A DNA stretch of 64,000 bases from Streptomyces deccanensis (GCF_022385335.1 NZ_CP092431.1:7316001-7380000); one strand, 5' to 3'; counted from the first letter of the stretch, positions 42,816-51,768 are shown. Made by a program: numbers and translations. Notes: generated by a model not told the origin, from the letters alone.

Positions 42816-43418
42816 TCAGAGCACGGGGAGTCGCTCCACCAGGAGGGCCACTCTGCGTTCGGTGTCCTCCGGGGGGAGACGTCGTGCGCGGGTGAGGGTG
42901 GCCAGCCCGTGCAGGGCCGCCCAGAACACCTCGGTGAACAGTCCCGGGTGGACGCCGTCCCCGGCGACCTCGTCCAGGTTCTCCAGCAGGGCGGCGAAGG
43001 CGTCCTTCAGCGGCTCGGGGGTGTCCTCGTGGGCGAACGCCAGGCCGCCGTCGAGCCGGAACATGGCGTCGTAGACCGCCGGGTTGCGCTCGGCGAAGTC
43101 GAGGTACGCGCGGGCCAGGGCGGTGACGCGGGTGCGGGGGCCGTCCGCGGTGGAGGGCGCGTCGGAGGCTACGGCTGAGGTCGCGGCCCGCAGCGCCGTG
43201 GCCATCTCGGCGGCCCCTTCCAGGGCGACGGCCCCGATGATCTCGCGCTTGCCGCGGAAGTGGCTGTAGAGGACGGGCTGGCTGTATTCGATGCGCTCGG
43301 CGAGCCGGCGGGTGGTGACCGCGTCCCAGCCCTGCTGCTCGGCGAGTTCACGGGCCGTGGCCACGATGAGGCGCTCGCGGCCCGCCCGCTCGCGCTCCTT
43401 GCGTTCCTGTACCGACAT
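42816..43418 (-). CDS. TetR/AcrR-family transcriptional regulator
   Basis: A 200-residue repressor with an N-terminal HTH (ARELAEQQGWDAVTTRRLAERIEYSQPVLYSHFRGKREII) and a helical ligand-binding domain ending in VALLVERLPVL. It is divergent from a DUF1772 membrane protein gene, with two identical-type palindromes in the gap, so it most likely represses both genes until an unknown ligand binds. Confidence 0.93.
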   Translation of the reverse strand: MSVQERKERERAGRERLIVATARELAEQQGWDAVTTRRLAERIEYSQPVLYSHFRGKREIIGAVALEGAAEMATALRAATSAVASDAPSTADGPRTRVTALARAYLDFAERNPAVYDAMFRLDGGLAFAHEDTPEPLKDAFAALLENLDEVAGDGVHPGLFTEVFWAALHGLATLTRARRLPPEDTERRVALLVERLPVL

Positions 43419-43427
43419 GACGCGATC

Positions 43428-43440
43428 CTAGCACCGCTAG
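43428..43440. promoter_or_regulatory. TetR operator, site 1
   Basis: CTAGCACCGCTAG lies 9 bp before the TetR start codon (43418). Same 13-bp layout as site 2 (CTAGC-RCC-GCTAG). Binding here would block TetR transcription. Confidence 0.7.
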
Positions 43441-43466
43441 ACAATCGAGCGGCAGCAGTACTAGCG

Positions 43467-43494
43467 TTGCCACATCAGCTAGCGCCGCTAGATT
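43467..43494 (+). promoter_or_regulatory. Promoter of the DUF1772 gene with TetR operator site 2 over the -10
   Basis: TTGCCA (43467-43472) and TAGATT (43489-43494) are 16 bp apart. The palindrome CTAGCGCCGCTAG (43479-43491) covers the spacer and part of the -10, 51 bp from site 1. A half-like ACTAGCG lies between them (43460-43466). Confidence 0.75.
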
Positions 43495-43509
43495 CCTGGA
43501 GGGTCCGTC

Positions 43510-43956
43510 ATGCTCGACGCACTTGAGGTGGTCACCACCGTCGTCATCGGACTGATGGTGGGGGTGGAGTTCTCGGTCGCCTTCGTCATCAACCCGATCC
43601 TCAACGCGCTCCCCGACGACAGCGTGGTGCTCGGCCGTGCCCACGGGGGGCGGATGCTGGGTGCGGTGATGCCCGTCTGGTACATCACCTCGCTCGTCCT
43701 CGTCGGGGTCTGGGCCGTGGCCGGACGGCAGGGCGACGGCACGGGCCTGGTGGTCACCGCGGGCGGGCTGCTGATCGTCAGCGTGATCATGTCGCTGCTG
43801 CTGCTCGTCCCGATCAACAACCGGGGCAGGACCTGGACGCCCGAGAACCGCCCCGAGGACTGGAAAGCGCAGATGAACCGCTGGGACCGCTTCCACTACG
43901 CCCGCGTGGCCGTCATCGTCGCCGCCTTCACCCTGCTGGTGGCGGCCCTCGCCTGA
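43510..43956 (+). CDS. DUF1772 membrane protein
   Basis: A 148-residue protein with about four helices: GLMVGVEFSVAFVINPIL, VWYITSLVLVGVWAVAG, LLIVSVIMSLLLLVPINNRG and a C-terminal AVIVAAFTLLVAALA. The NNRG, WDRFHYARV motif block is typical of DUF1772. Function is unknown; related genes are often under TetR control. ATG 43510 has GGAGG at 43498-43502. Confidence 0.85.
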   Translation: MLDALEVVTTVVIGLMVGVEFSVAFVINPILNALPDDSVVLGRAHGGRMLGAVMPVWYITSLVLVGVWAVAGRQGDGTGLVVTAGGLLIVSVIMSLLLLVPINNRGRTWTPENRPEDWKAQMNRWDRFHYARVAVIVAAFTLLVAALA

Positions 43957-44134
43957 GCCCACGCGCCGATTGAGCCCACGGGTCGATGCCGGCTGGGCCC
44001 CGGTCCCGAACTCGTCCAATCTGGCGCAGCCCCCGGCCGTACTCATACGTGCCGGACAAGCGACCCCTCGTCGTCGCGGCCCTACCGTGGAGCGGACGTC
44101 GATGTGTCATTTATGCGAAGGGCCGGGAACGACT

Positions 44135-45631
44135 ATGACCGCCACTCACGCCTTCTGGCTCGCGGGCCGTCAGGCCACCGGTGAGAGCACGTTCGATGTG
44201 ACGTCGCCCTGGGACGGCCGGTCGGTCGGCAGGGTGAGCGTGCCGACGGACGAGCAGGTCGAGGAGGCCGTGGCTGCCGCGTACGCCGTGCGGGACGAGC
44301 TCGCGGCGACGCCGGCGCACGTGCGGGCCGCGGTCCTGGACCGGGTCAGCAGGCGTCTGGTCGAGCGGACCGAGGAGATCGCGCAACTGATCTCCGCCGA
44401 GAACGGCAAGCCGATCAAGTGGGCGCGCGGCGAGGTCGGCCGGGCCGTCTCGGTGTTCCGGTTCGCGGCCGAGGAGGCCCGGCGGTTCAACGGCGGCGAG
44501 GCGCAGCGGCTCGACACCGACCTCGGCGGTCAGGGGCGACTGGCCCTCACGCGCCGCTTCCCCAAGGGCGCCGTCCTCGGCATCGCGCCCTTCAACTTCC
44601 CGCTGAACCTCTGCGCGCACAAGATCGCCCCCGCGATCGCCGCCGGTGTGCCGATCATCCTGAAGCCCGCCCCGGCCACCCCTCTCTCGGGTCTGATCAT
44701 CGGAGAACTGCTCGCCGAGGCAGAGGCCCACGCGGCGGGCGCGGCCGGTACGGCCGGCGCGGGAGCCGGGACTGTCCTTCCGGCCGGCTCCTGGAGCATC
44801 CTCCCCGTCGCCAACGACCGCATGCCCGCCCTCGTCCAGGACGAGCGGCTCCCCGTGATCTCGTTCACCGGCTCCGAGAAGGTCGGCTACGCGATCATGG
44901 ACTCGGTGCCGCGCAAGCACTGCACGCTGGAGCTCGGCGGCAACGGCGCGGCCGTCGTCCTCGCCGACTACGCCTCCGACGCGGACCTCGACTGGGCCGC
45001 CACCCGCATCGCGACCTTCTCGAACTACCAGGGCGGCCAGTCCTGCATCTCCGTGCAGCGGGTGATCGTGGACGCGTCCGTGTACGACCGGCTGCTGCCG
45101 CGCATCGTCGCCGCGGTCGAGGCCCAGGTGACCGGTGACCCGTCCGACGGCGCCACCGACGTCGGGCCGCTGGTCGACGAGAACGCCGCCAAGAGGGTCG
45201 AGACGTGGGTCCGGGAGGCGGTCGACGCCGGGGCCTCCCTCCTCACCGGCGGCAAGCGGGACGGCGCCACGTACGCGCCGACCGTCCTGGCCGACGTACC
45301 CGCCGACGTGACCCTCTCCTGCGAGGAGGTCTTCGGGCCCGTTCTCACCGTACGGAAGGTGGACGGGGAGGCCGAGGCCTTCGCCGCCGTCAACGACTCC
45401 AAGTACGGCCTCCAGGCGGGCGTTTTCACCCATGACCTGCAGACCGCCTTCCGCGCCCACCGCGCGCTGGAGGTCGGCGGCGTGATCATCGGCGACGTGC
45501 CCTCCTACCGCGCCGACCAGATGCCGTACGGCGGCGTGAAGCAGTCCGGAGTGGGGCGCGAGGGCGTGAGGTTCGCGATGGACGACTACACCTACGAGCG
45601 GGTCATGGTCCTGACGGGGATCCAGCTCTGA
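44135..45631 (+). CDS. Aldehyde dehydrogenase (possible succinate-semialdehyde type)
   Basis: A 498-residue NAD(P)-dependent aldehyde dehydrogenase with catalytic E266 (LELGGNGAAVV) and C304 (GGQSCISVQRV) and the FPKGAVLGIAPFNFPLNLCAHKIAPA cofactor region. An Ala/Gly-rich insert (AAGAAGTAGAGAGT) sits in the cofactor domain. It could complete GABA degradation by oxidising succinic semialdehyde, given gabT 6 kb to the left, but its wording also fits other semialdehyde dehydrogenases (for example sulfolactaldehyde/lactaldehyde types). The 43957-44134 gap holds only a possible promoter. Confidence 0.85.
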   Translation: MTATHAFWLAGRQATGESTFDVTSPWDGRSVGRVSVPTDEQVEEAVAAAYAVRDELAATPAHVRAAVLDRVSRRLVERTEEIAQLISAENGKPIKWARGEVGRAVSVFRFAAEEARRFNGGEAQRLDTDLGGQGRLALTRRFPKGAVLGIAPFNFPLNLCAHKIAPAIAAGVPIILKPAPATPLSGLIIGELLAEAEAHAAGAAGTAGAGAGTVLPAGSWSILPVANDRMPALVQDERLPVISFTGSEKVGYAIMDSVPRKHCTLELGGNGAAVVLADYASDADLDWAATRIATFSNYQGGQSCISVQRVIVDASVYDRLLPRIVAAVEAQVTGDPSDGATDVGPLVDENAAKRVETWVREAVDAGASLLTGGKRDGATYAPTVLADVPADVTLSCEEVFGPVLTVRKVDGEAEAFAAVNDSKYGLQAGVFTHDLQTAFRAHRALEVGGVIIGDVPSYRADQMPYGGVKQSGVGREGVRFAMDDYTYERVMVLTGIQL

Positions 45632-45638
45632 CGCCTCA

Positions 45639-45683
45639 TTGAGACCTTCCCGTCCCACCCCTAGCTTCTGATAACCGTTTTCA
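45639..45683 (+). promoter_or_regulatory. Promoter and Fur/Zur-like palindrome after the dehydrogenase gene
   Basis: TTGAGA (45639-45644) and TAGCTT (45662-45667) are 17 bp apart. At the expected start of transcription lies TGATAACCGTTTTCA (45669-45683), a 7-1-7 palindrome of Fur-superfamily shape that extends to 19 bp (TCTGA...TCAGA). No protein gene follows on this strand within 3 kb. Confidence 0.5.
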
Positions 45684-45750
45684 GATAGCCTGGGGGCAGA
45701 TCCCGGGATGAAGGGGCCCGGCACCGATGCCTTCCGGTGCCGGGCCCCTT
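45674..45750 (+). ncRNA. Candidate small RNA (promoter to terminator)
   Basis: Transcription from the promoter at 45639-45667 would begin near 45674 and end at the hairpin 45711-45750, a transcript of about 77 nt without a credible coding frame. It is a prediction from the two flanking signals only; it may instead be just a terminator region for the dehydrogenase gene. Confidence 0.35.
45711..45750. terminator. Strong bidirectional terminator
   Basis: AAGGGGCCCGGCACCG (45711-45726) and CGGTGCCGGGCCCCTT (45735-45750): a perfect 16-bp stem with an 8-nt loop between the rightward dehydrogenase and the leftward GH3 gene. Confidence 0.92.
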
Positions 45751-45776
45751 CTGTGCGTCGGCCTGCTTCCGGACCC

Positions 45777-48629
45777 TCAACCGGAGAAGCCGACGTGCGC
45801 CAGCCGCAGTGGGCCGCGCAGCCTCAGGTGGACGTCGTGCACGCCGGCGGCCGACACGTCGGTGCGCGGCGTGGTGTAGGCGTACGGGTCGCCGGTGGGG
45901 CGTTCCGGCGTCAGTGTCGCGAGGACCGGGCCGCCGACCAGGAAGAACTCGACGGTGCCCGACCCGGACACCTCCACCTCGACGGACGTGATCCCCGCGC
46001 CGAAGTCGCAGTTGCGGAAGATCAGTTCACCGGAGCCGCCGCCCGTCGGGGTCACGGCGTCGCCCGACACCTTGGCGCGGTCGACGATCTCCGTGCCGCG
46101 CTGTTCGTCGAAGTCCGCCGCGTCCAGGCCGTGCGTGACGACCGGTCGCGGAGCCACGGGCTCGCCCTCGACGGCGACGGTCGTACGGAGGCGGATGTCC
46201 TCGCTCGACGCGCCGGCGAGGAGTTCGTACGCGCCGGGCTCCAGGTGCCAGGTGCCGTGGGCCACGTCCCAGAACTCCAGGACGGACAGCGGGAGTCGGA
46301 AGGTCAGCTCCGTCGAGGCGCCGGGGGCGAGAGTGACCCGGCGGTGGCCGACCAGCTCGCGGCGGGGGCGCGGGACCGACGGGTCCACGGCGCGGACGTA
46401 CAGCTGGGCGACCTCGTCGGCGGTCACCGCCCCCGTGTTGGTGACGGTGAAGGAGACCGTCAGGGCGCCATCACCCGTGCGGGCGACCAGGTTTCCGTAC
46501 GCGAACTCCGAGTACGACAGGCCGTGGCCGAACGGGAAGAGCGGGGTGCCCTCGAAGTAGAGGTACGTCTGACGGCCGCCGATCACGTCGTAGTCGAGGA
46601 GGTCGGGGAGGTCCGCGTCGGCGGCGTACCAGGTCTGCGGGAGGCGGCCGGCGGGGGAGACGTCGCCGGCGAGGACGCGGGCCAGGGCGGTGCCCGCGGC
46701 CTGGCCGCCGTGCGCGGTCCACAGGACGGCGGGCAGGTCGGCGGGGTCGACCGCGTACGGATAGGCCGAGACCAGCACCAGCGCGGTGTTCGGGTTGGCG
46801 GCGCGGGCGGCGCGCAGCAGGCGCTCCTGGTGGGCGGGGAGCGCGAGGCCGGTGCGGTCCTCGGTCTCGCGGCCGTTGATGTGCGGGTCGTTGCCCGCGA
46901 CGACGAGGACCACGTCGGCCTCGGCGGCGACCCTGGTGACGGCCTCCTCACCGGGCTGGACCACCATGATCTCGAAGATTTCCGGGTTCTCGTCGGCAAC
47001 CTTCACACCGTCGGCGCCGACAGTGACGTACCGGCCTGTCCCTGCGTGCTTGAGGAGGTGACCGTTCCCGTGGGATCCGGAGGGCTCCAGGCTGAACGTC
47101 TCCTGGACGATCCAGCCGCCCGGCTGATCCGCCGACGCGCGCAGGTACCCGTCCTCGGCGACCGAGAGGTAACGGCCGTCGGGGGCGCGGAAGGTGAGGA
47201 CGCCCCCGCCCCAGTCGACGAGGGCCAGTTCGGTGCCGTCCGCGTCCGTGGTGAGCGGTGGCAGGTCGGTGCGGCCGGCCAGGAGCGCCGGGTCGAGCGC
47301 GCCCTCCGCGCCCCGTACCTCGTCGTCGGCGCCGGCGGCCTCGGGCACGGCGACGAACGCGCCGGTGGACAGCGCCCTCAGGCGTACGCGGTCCACGCCC
47401 TCCGCGAACGTCACGCGTTCGGCACCGAAGCGGTCGTACAGGCCTTCGAGTGGAGTGGAGCGGTGGAGGAGGGTGCCGCTGTACCAGTCGAGTTTGCACT
47501 CGTCGGCGAGCAGCCCGACGACGGCGATCCGGGTGTCGGCCGCGAGCGGCAGCAGGTCGCCCTCGTTCTTCAGCAGGACGACCGCCTGCTCGGCGGCCTC
47601 CCGGGCGAGGGCCCGGTGGGCCGGGGTGTCGAAGTCCGTGAGGCCGGCGTACGGGTCGCTGTCGGCGTCGAACTCGCCGAGGCGGAAGCGGACCGAGAGC
47701 TGGCGGCGGACCGCCTCGTCGATGTCCTCCTCGGTCAACAGGCCCTTGTCCAGCGCGCCCTTGATGCGGCCGGTCATCGTCGAGCTCTCCGTGCCGTGGT
47801 CGGTGAAGCTGTCGACCCCGGCGCGCAGCGAGGCGGCGGTCGCCTCCTCGTGGGTGTCGAAGTAGTGCTCGGAGTCGACGAGGTTCGACGGCGCGCCCGC
47901 GTCCGAGCAGACCAGCAGCGGCTCCTCGGTCCAGCGGCGCAACTGCTCGGCCAGGTAGGGCGAGACGTGGTTGGGGCGGCCGTTGACCAGGTTGTACGCG
48001 GGCATGACGCCGGCGACGGCGCCCGCCTCGACGGTCTCGCGGAAGGCGCGCAGGTCGTACTCGTGCAGGACGCGCGGGCGGACCGAGGAGGAGGTGGTGG
48101 AGCGGTCGGTCTCGTTGTTGTGCGCCAGCCAGTGTTTGAGCACGGGGGCCGTGCGCCAGTACGTGGGGTGGTCGCCGCGCAGGCCGCGGGTGTACGCGGT
48201 GGCGATCGCCGAGGTCAGCTTCGGGTCCTCGGAGTAGCCCTCCTCGTTGCGGCCCCACAGCGGGTGGCGCAGCAGATTGACCGTGGGGGACCAGACGTTG
48301 AGGCCGACGCGGTCGTCGCGGGCCCGCATCGCGCGGACCTCGGTGGACACGGCCTCGCCGACGCGGCGCACGAGGTCGTCGTTCCAGGTCGCGCCGAGGC
48401 CCACCGCCTGGGGGAAGACCGTCGCGGGGCCCATCCAGGCCACGCCGTGCAGGGCCTCCTGGCCGGTGCGGAAGGCAGCCACCCCGAGTCGGTCGACGGC
48501 GGGGGCGAACTGGTGCAGGAACGCGATCCTCTCGTCCAGGGTGAGCCGCTGGAGCAGATAGTCGATGCGCTTCGCGAGCGGCAGCTGCGGATCGCGGAAA
48601 GGCGGCGTGGGCGTCGTCTGTGCGGTCAC
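45777..48629 (-). CDS. GH3 family glycoside hydrolase (beta-glucosidase/beta-xylosidase) with inserted beta-trefoil-like domain
   Basis: A 950-residue GH3 enzyme. The N-terminal barrel has KHWLAHNNE (about 165-173) and the nucleophile Asp243 in CSDAGAPS. The C-terminal GH3 domain starts at about 345 (AVVLLKNEGDLLPL), is interrupted at about 413-557 by a region with DGRYLSVAEDGYLRAS and GTGRYVTVGADGVKV, like a fascin/ricin-type trefoil, and resumes with VLVVAGNDPHINGRETEDR. A fibronectin-III-like and a final beta-sandwich domain follow. No signal peptide is seen, so it is probably intracellular, acting on imported oligosaccharides. Confidence 0.92.
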   Translation of the reverse strand: MTAQTTPTPPFRDPQLPLAKRIDYLLQRLTLDERIAFLHQFAPAVDRLGVAAFRTGQEALHGVAWMGPATVFPQAVGLGATWNDDLVRRVGEAVSTEVRAMRARDDRVGLNVWSPTVNLLRHPLWGRNEEGYSEDPKLTSAIATAYTRGLRGDHPTYWRTAPVLKHWLAHNNETDRSTTSSSVRPRVLHEYDLRAFRETVEAGAVAGVMPAYNLVNGRPNHVSPYLAEQLRRWTEEPLLVCSDAGAPSNLVDSEHYFDTHEEATAASLRAGVDSFTDHGTESSTMTGRIKGALDKGLLTEEDIDEAVRRQLSVRFRLGEFDADSDPYAGLTDFDTPAHRALAREAAEQAVVLLKNEGDLLPLAADTRIAVVGLLADECKLDWYSGTLLHRSTPLEGLYDRFGAERVTFAEGVDRVRLRALSTGAFVAVPEAAGADDEVRGAEGALDPALLAGRTDLPPLTTDADGTELALVDWGGGVLTFRAPDGRYLSVAEDGYLRASADQPGGWIVQETFSLEPSGSHGNGHLLKHAGTGRYVTVGADGVKVADENPEIFEIMVVQPGEEAVTRVAAEADVVLVVAGNDPHINGRETEDRTGLALPAHQERLLRAARAANPNTALVLVSAYPYAVDPADLPAVLWTAHGGQAAGTALARVLAGDVSPAGRLPQTWYAADADLPDLLDYDVIGGRQTYLYFEGTPLFPFGHGLSYSEFAYGNLVARTGDGALTVSFTVTNTGAVTADEVAQLYVRAVDPSVPRPRRELVGHRRVTLAPGASTELTFRLPLSVLEFWDVAHGTWHLEPGAYELLAGASSEDIRLRTTVAVEGEPVAPRPVVTHGLDAADFDEQRGTEIVDRAKVSGDAVTPTGGGSGELIFRNCDFGAGITSVEVEVSGSGTVEFFLVGGPVLATLTPERPTGDPYAYTTPRTDVSAAGVHDVHLRLRGPLRLAHVGFSG

Positions 48630-49015
48630 GTTGGGGATCCCTTTGCGGTGGAGCGGCGAGGCGCTTTCGAAGCGCTTCGATGCTCATTCGACCGTGGGGT
48701 GGGTGTCAAGAGACCAAGGCGCAACAGATCCGTTTCCCCACCGTCATACAGGCCACGACACCGAAGGTCGGAGGGCGTTGTTCCGGTCGTCCACACCGTT
48801 GAGGAATCTAGGAATCGACCCTTGTGCACCCCCGGTCGTTCACTTAACCTCGCAGCAACATCGAAGCGCTTCGACTGTGGAGGGCAACGCTTCGCGTGCT
48901 CACCTCCCTCCGCCGCTCGAGGGTTCACCCGCTTCAGCACAGCCAGTTCCACTCAGACACCGCAGCCGACGGCCACCGCCGGGTGTCCTGGTGTGCGCCA
49001 TGAAGGGTTGACGCA
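48630..49015. promoter_or_regulatory. Divergent regulatory region, GH3 and importer operon
   Basis: Leftward promoter: TTGACA (minus strand, 48704-48709) and TGAGCA (48681-48686), 17 bp apart, followed by TCGAAGCGCTTCGA at 48667-48680. Rightward promoter: TTGTGC (48822-48827) and TAACCT (48845-48850), 17 bp apart, followed by the same palindrome at 48861-48874. Each site sits at the expected transcription start, so one LacI-family repressor could shut both. A further partial half-site, AACGCTTCG, is at about 48887-48895. No other gene fills this 386-bp gap. Confidence 0.75.
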
Positions 49016-50701
49016 ATGACGCCGAACTCCGCCACCTCCGCCGCGCCCAGCCGGAGAAGCTTCCTCGCCTCCACGGCGGTCGTCACCGCCGCAGTGGCGG
49101 GGGGCGTGCCGCTGCTGTCCGCCTGCGGCGGCTCGCAGGAGGGCCGCAAGGAGGGCGCCACGTCGGGCAAGGACGCGAAGAAGATCCTCCCCGCGTTCGT
49201 CGCGTCGAACGTGGTGGCGCCCGACATCCCGGCGAAGAACGGCGCGCCCGCCGGCTTCACCAAGGCGATCGCGACCGCCGACCTCAAGACCTCGGTCCCG
49301 AAGAAGCTCGGCAGCGGCGGCAAGCTCAAGGTGATGTCGCCGTTCTGGGGCACCCCGCCCAAGGGCGACAACCCGTACTACACGGCGATGAACGAGGCCG
49401 TCGGCGTCGACGTCACCTGGCAGAACCAGGACGGCGTCACCTACGACCAGAAGCTCGGCGCGGTCCTCGCCTCCAGCGACATCCCGGACGTCGTGGTCGT
49501 ACCCGGCTGGAACCTGATGGGCAAGATACCGAGCGCCATCAACGCCAAGTTCGCCGATCTCGGCCCGTACCTGTCCGGGGACAAGGTCAAGGACTACCCG
49601 AACCTCGCGGCCGTCCCCAGCGAGGCCTGGCAGCGCGGCATCTTCGGCGGCCAGCTGCGCGCGGTCCCGTTCCCCGCCCCGTACGTCACCGACATCGCGC
49701 CCATGTACCGCAGGGACATCTTCGAGAAGAAGGGCTACACCGTCCCGACCAGCCCCGACGAGTTCCTGTCCTGGGCGAAGGAGGCCACCGACGCCAAGTC
49801 GAAGGTGTGGGCCTGCGACGACATGAAGTGGACGGCGTTCAACATCTACGGCGTCTTCCCCGGCAGCGACAAGGCGCTGTGGTGGAACATGGTCGACGGC
49901 AAGCTCGTCAACCGCGTCGAGACCGAGGAGTTCCTCGAGGCGCTGGAGTGGACGCGCAAGCTCTACGCGGCCAAAGTGGTTCACCCGGACGCGGTCTCCG
50001 GCAAGGCGGGCGGCGACGCCCGCAACCGCTTCACCTCCGGTCAGTCCCTGGTCTTCAACGGGAACATCTCCGGCTGGTGGGGCTCCGTCTCCGAACAGGC
50101 CACACAGAACAGCGGCTTCGACATGGCCGCGTTCGACATCTTCGGCCCCGACGGCGGCGACCCCACCCTGTGGGCGGTCCAGCCGGCCAACATCTTCACC
50201 TTCATCAGCAAGAAGGCCACCAAGCAGCAGATCAAGGACTTCCTCGCCCTCTGCAACTACTGCGCCGCGCCCTACGGCACCAAGGAGTTCATGCTCACCG
50301 CCTACGGCGTCGAGGGCACGGACTACGACATCAAGAAGGGCCTGCCGGTCAAGACCACACAGGGCGTCAACGAGGTCAACGGCGCCTACGACTACACGGG
50401 CAACCCCGCCCCGTACGTCGCCTACCCCGACTTCCCCGAGGTCACCAAGGGCATCGTCGAGTGGCAGCAGCGCATGGGCGCCTTCACCAAGAAGACCTCC
50501 TTCTTCGGTCTGACCGTCACCGAGCCCAACCGCTGGGCCAACCTCGCCGACAACTTCGAGCAGTTGGAGGACGACATCGTGCGCGGCCGCAAGAAGATCA
50601 GCGACATGCAGCAGGCAGTGGCCGACTGGAAGAGCAAGGGCGGCGACGACCTGCGCGACTGGTACAAGAAGCTGCTCGACGACACCGGCTCGGCGAACTG
50701 A
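49016..50701 (+). CDS. Carbohydrate ABC transporter substrate-binding lipoprotein (LplA-like)
   Basis: A 561-residue extracellular binding protein with a Tat-type RRSFLAS, lipobox LSAC (Cys about 37) and a mature part with AVLASSDIPDVVVVPGWN and GRKKISDMQQAVADWKSKGGDDLRDWY near the end, as in LplA/YtcQ-type oligosaccharide binders. It is first of a three-gene unit with two permeases. No ATPase gene is present, so the shared multiple-sugar ATPase MsiK of streptomycetes probably powers it. The ligand is inferred to be a xyloglucan or related oligosaccharide. Confidence 0.88.
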   Translation: MTPNSATSAAPSRRSFLASTAVVTAAVAGGVPLLSACGGSQEGRKEGATSGKDAKKILPAFVASNVVAPDIPAKNGAPAGFTKAIATADLKTSVPKKLGSGGKLKVMSPFWGTPPKGDNPYYTAMNEAVGVDVTWQNQDGVTYDQKLGAVLASSDIPDVVVVPGWNLMGKIPSAINAKFADLGPYLSGDKVKDYPNLAAVPSEAWQRGIFGGQLRAVPFPAPYVTDIAPMYRRDIFEKKGYTVPTSPDEFLSWAKEATDAKSKVWACDDMKWTAFNIYGVFPGSDKALWWNMVDGKLVNRVETEEFLEALEWTRKLYAAKVVHPDAVSGKAGGDARNRFTSGQSLVFNGNISGWWGSVSEQATQNSGFDMAAFDIFGPDGGDPTLWAVQPANIFTFISKKATKQQIKDFLALCNYCAAPYGTKEFMLTAYGVEGTDYDIKKGLPVKTTQGVNEVNGAYDYTGNPAPYVAYPDFPEVTKGIVEWQQRMGAFTKKTSFFGLTVTEPNRWANLADNFEQLEDDIVRGRKKISDMQQAVADWKSKGGDDLRDWYKKLLDDTGSAN

Positions 50702-50727
50702 CCAGGGGCGAGGGCAAGGAGAAGGCC

Positions 50728-51768
50728 GTGTCCCACAGCACGGTGCCCCGGTCCAGGGCCGAGGCCGACACCCCCGAGGAGACCCCGGCGGCTCCCGGGG
50801 ACGCCACCGGGCCCCGGCCCGCGGCCGGCGCACGAGCGGGCAAGCTGAGTCTGCGCCTCAGACTCCGGCGTGACCGCACGCTGATCCTCATGACGCTGCC
50901 GGCCGTCCTGCTGATCGTGGTCTTCAACTACATACCGATCCTCGGCAATGTGGTCGCCTTCCAGGACTACGACCCCTATCTCAGTGAGAACGGCTTCGTC
51001 GCCATCTTCCAGAGCCCCTGGATCGGCCTCGAGCAGTTCGAGAGGATCTTCGCGGACTCGGCCTTCTGGCACGCGGTGCAGAACACGTTCGTGCTGTTCT
51101 TCCTCCAGCTCGTGCTGTTCTTCCCCATCCCGATCCTGCTCGCGCTGCTCATCAACAGCATCGTCAGGCCCCGGATCCGGGCGGTCGCCCAGGCGATCAT
51201 GTACTTGCCGCACTTCTTCTCCTGGGTCCTCGTCGTCACCGTGTTCATGCAGATCTTCGGCGGGGCCGGCGTCATCGCGCAGACCCTCCGGCAGCACGGC
51301 TACGACGGCTTCGACCTGATGACCAACCCGGAGATCTTCAAGTACCTGGTCACGGTCGAGATGATCTGGAAGGACGCGGGCTGGGGCATCATCGTCTTCC
51401 TCGCCGCGCTCTCCTCCGTCTCCCACGACCTCTACGAGGCCGCCGCGATGGACGGTGCGGGCCGCTGGCGGCGCATGTGGCACATCACCCTGCCCGCCCT
51501 GCGCCCGGTGATCGCCCTGCTGCTGGTGCTGCGCGTCGGCGACGCCCTGACCGTCGGCTTCGAACAACTGCTGCTCCAACGGCAGGCGGTGGGCGTCGAC
51601 GCCTCGGAAGTCCTCGACACCTACGTGTGGTGGAACGGCATCCGCAACCAGGACTTCAGCTACGCCGCCGCCGCGGGACTCGTCAAGGGCGTCGTCGGCC
51701 TCGCACTGGTCCTGACCGCCAACAAGGTCGCCCATCTCATGGGTGAGCAGGGGGTGTACAAGAAATGA
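50728..51768 (+). CDS. Carbohydrate ABC transporter permease (LplB-like)
   Basis: A 346-residue permease with six helices and the EAA loop YEAAAMDGAGRWRRMWHITLPAL. The ~50-residue N-terminal tail is Pro/Ala/Arg-rich. GTG 50728 has AAGGAG at good distance. The stop overlaps the next ATG (ATGA), so the two permeases are made together. Confidence 0.92.
   Translation: MSHSTVPRSRAEADTPEETPAAPGDATGPRPAAGARAGKLSLRLRLRRDRTLILMTLPAVLLIVVFNYIPILGNVVAFQDYDPYLSENGFVAIFQSPWIGLEQFERIFADSAFWHAVQNTFVLFFLQLVLFFPIPILLALLINSIVRPRIRAVAQAIMYLPHFFSWVLVVTVFMQIFGGAGVIAQTLRQHGYDGFDLMTNPEIFKYLVTVEMIWKDAGWGIIVFLAALSSVSHDLYEAAAMDGAGRWRRMWHITLPALRPVIALLLVLRVGDALTVGFEQLLLQRQAVGVDASEVLDTYVWWNGIRNQDFSYAAAAGLVKGVVGLALVLTANKVAHLMGEQGVYKK

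Noticed and set aside
45708..49019. 1103-codon plus-strand open frame across the GH3 gene
   Set aside because: It is the complement of the GH3 reading frame, is Arg/Gly/Val-rich, has no domain, and starts inside a terminator.
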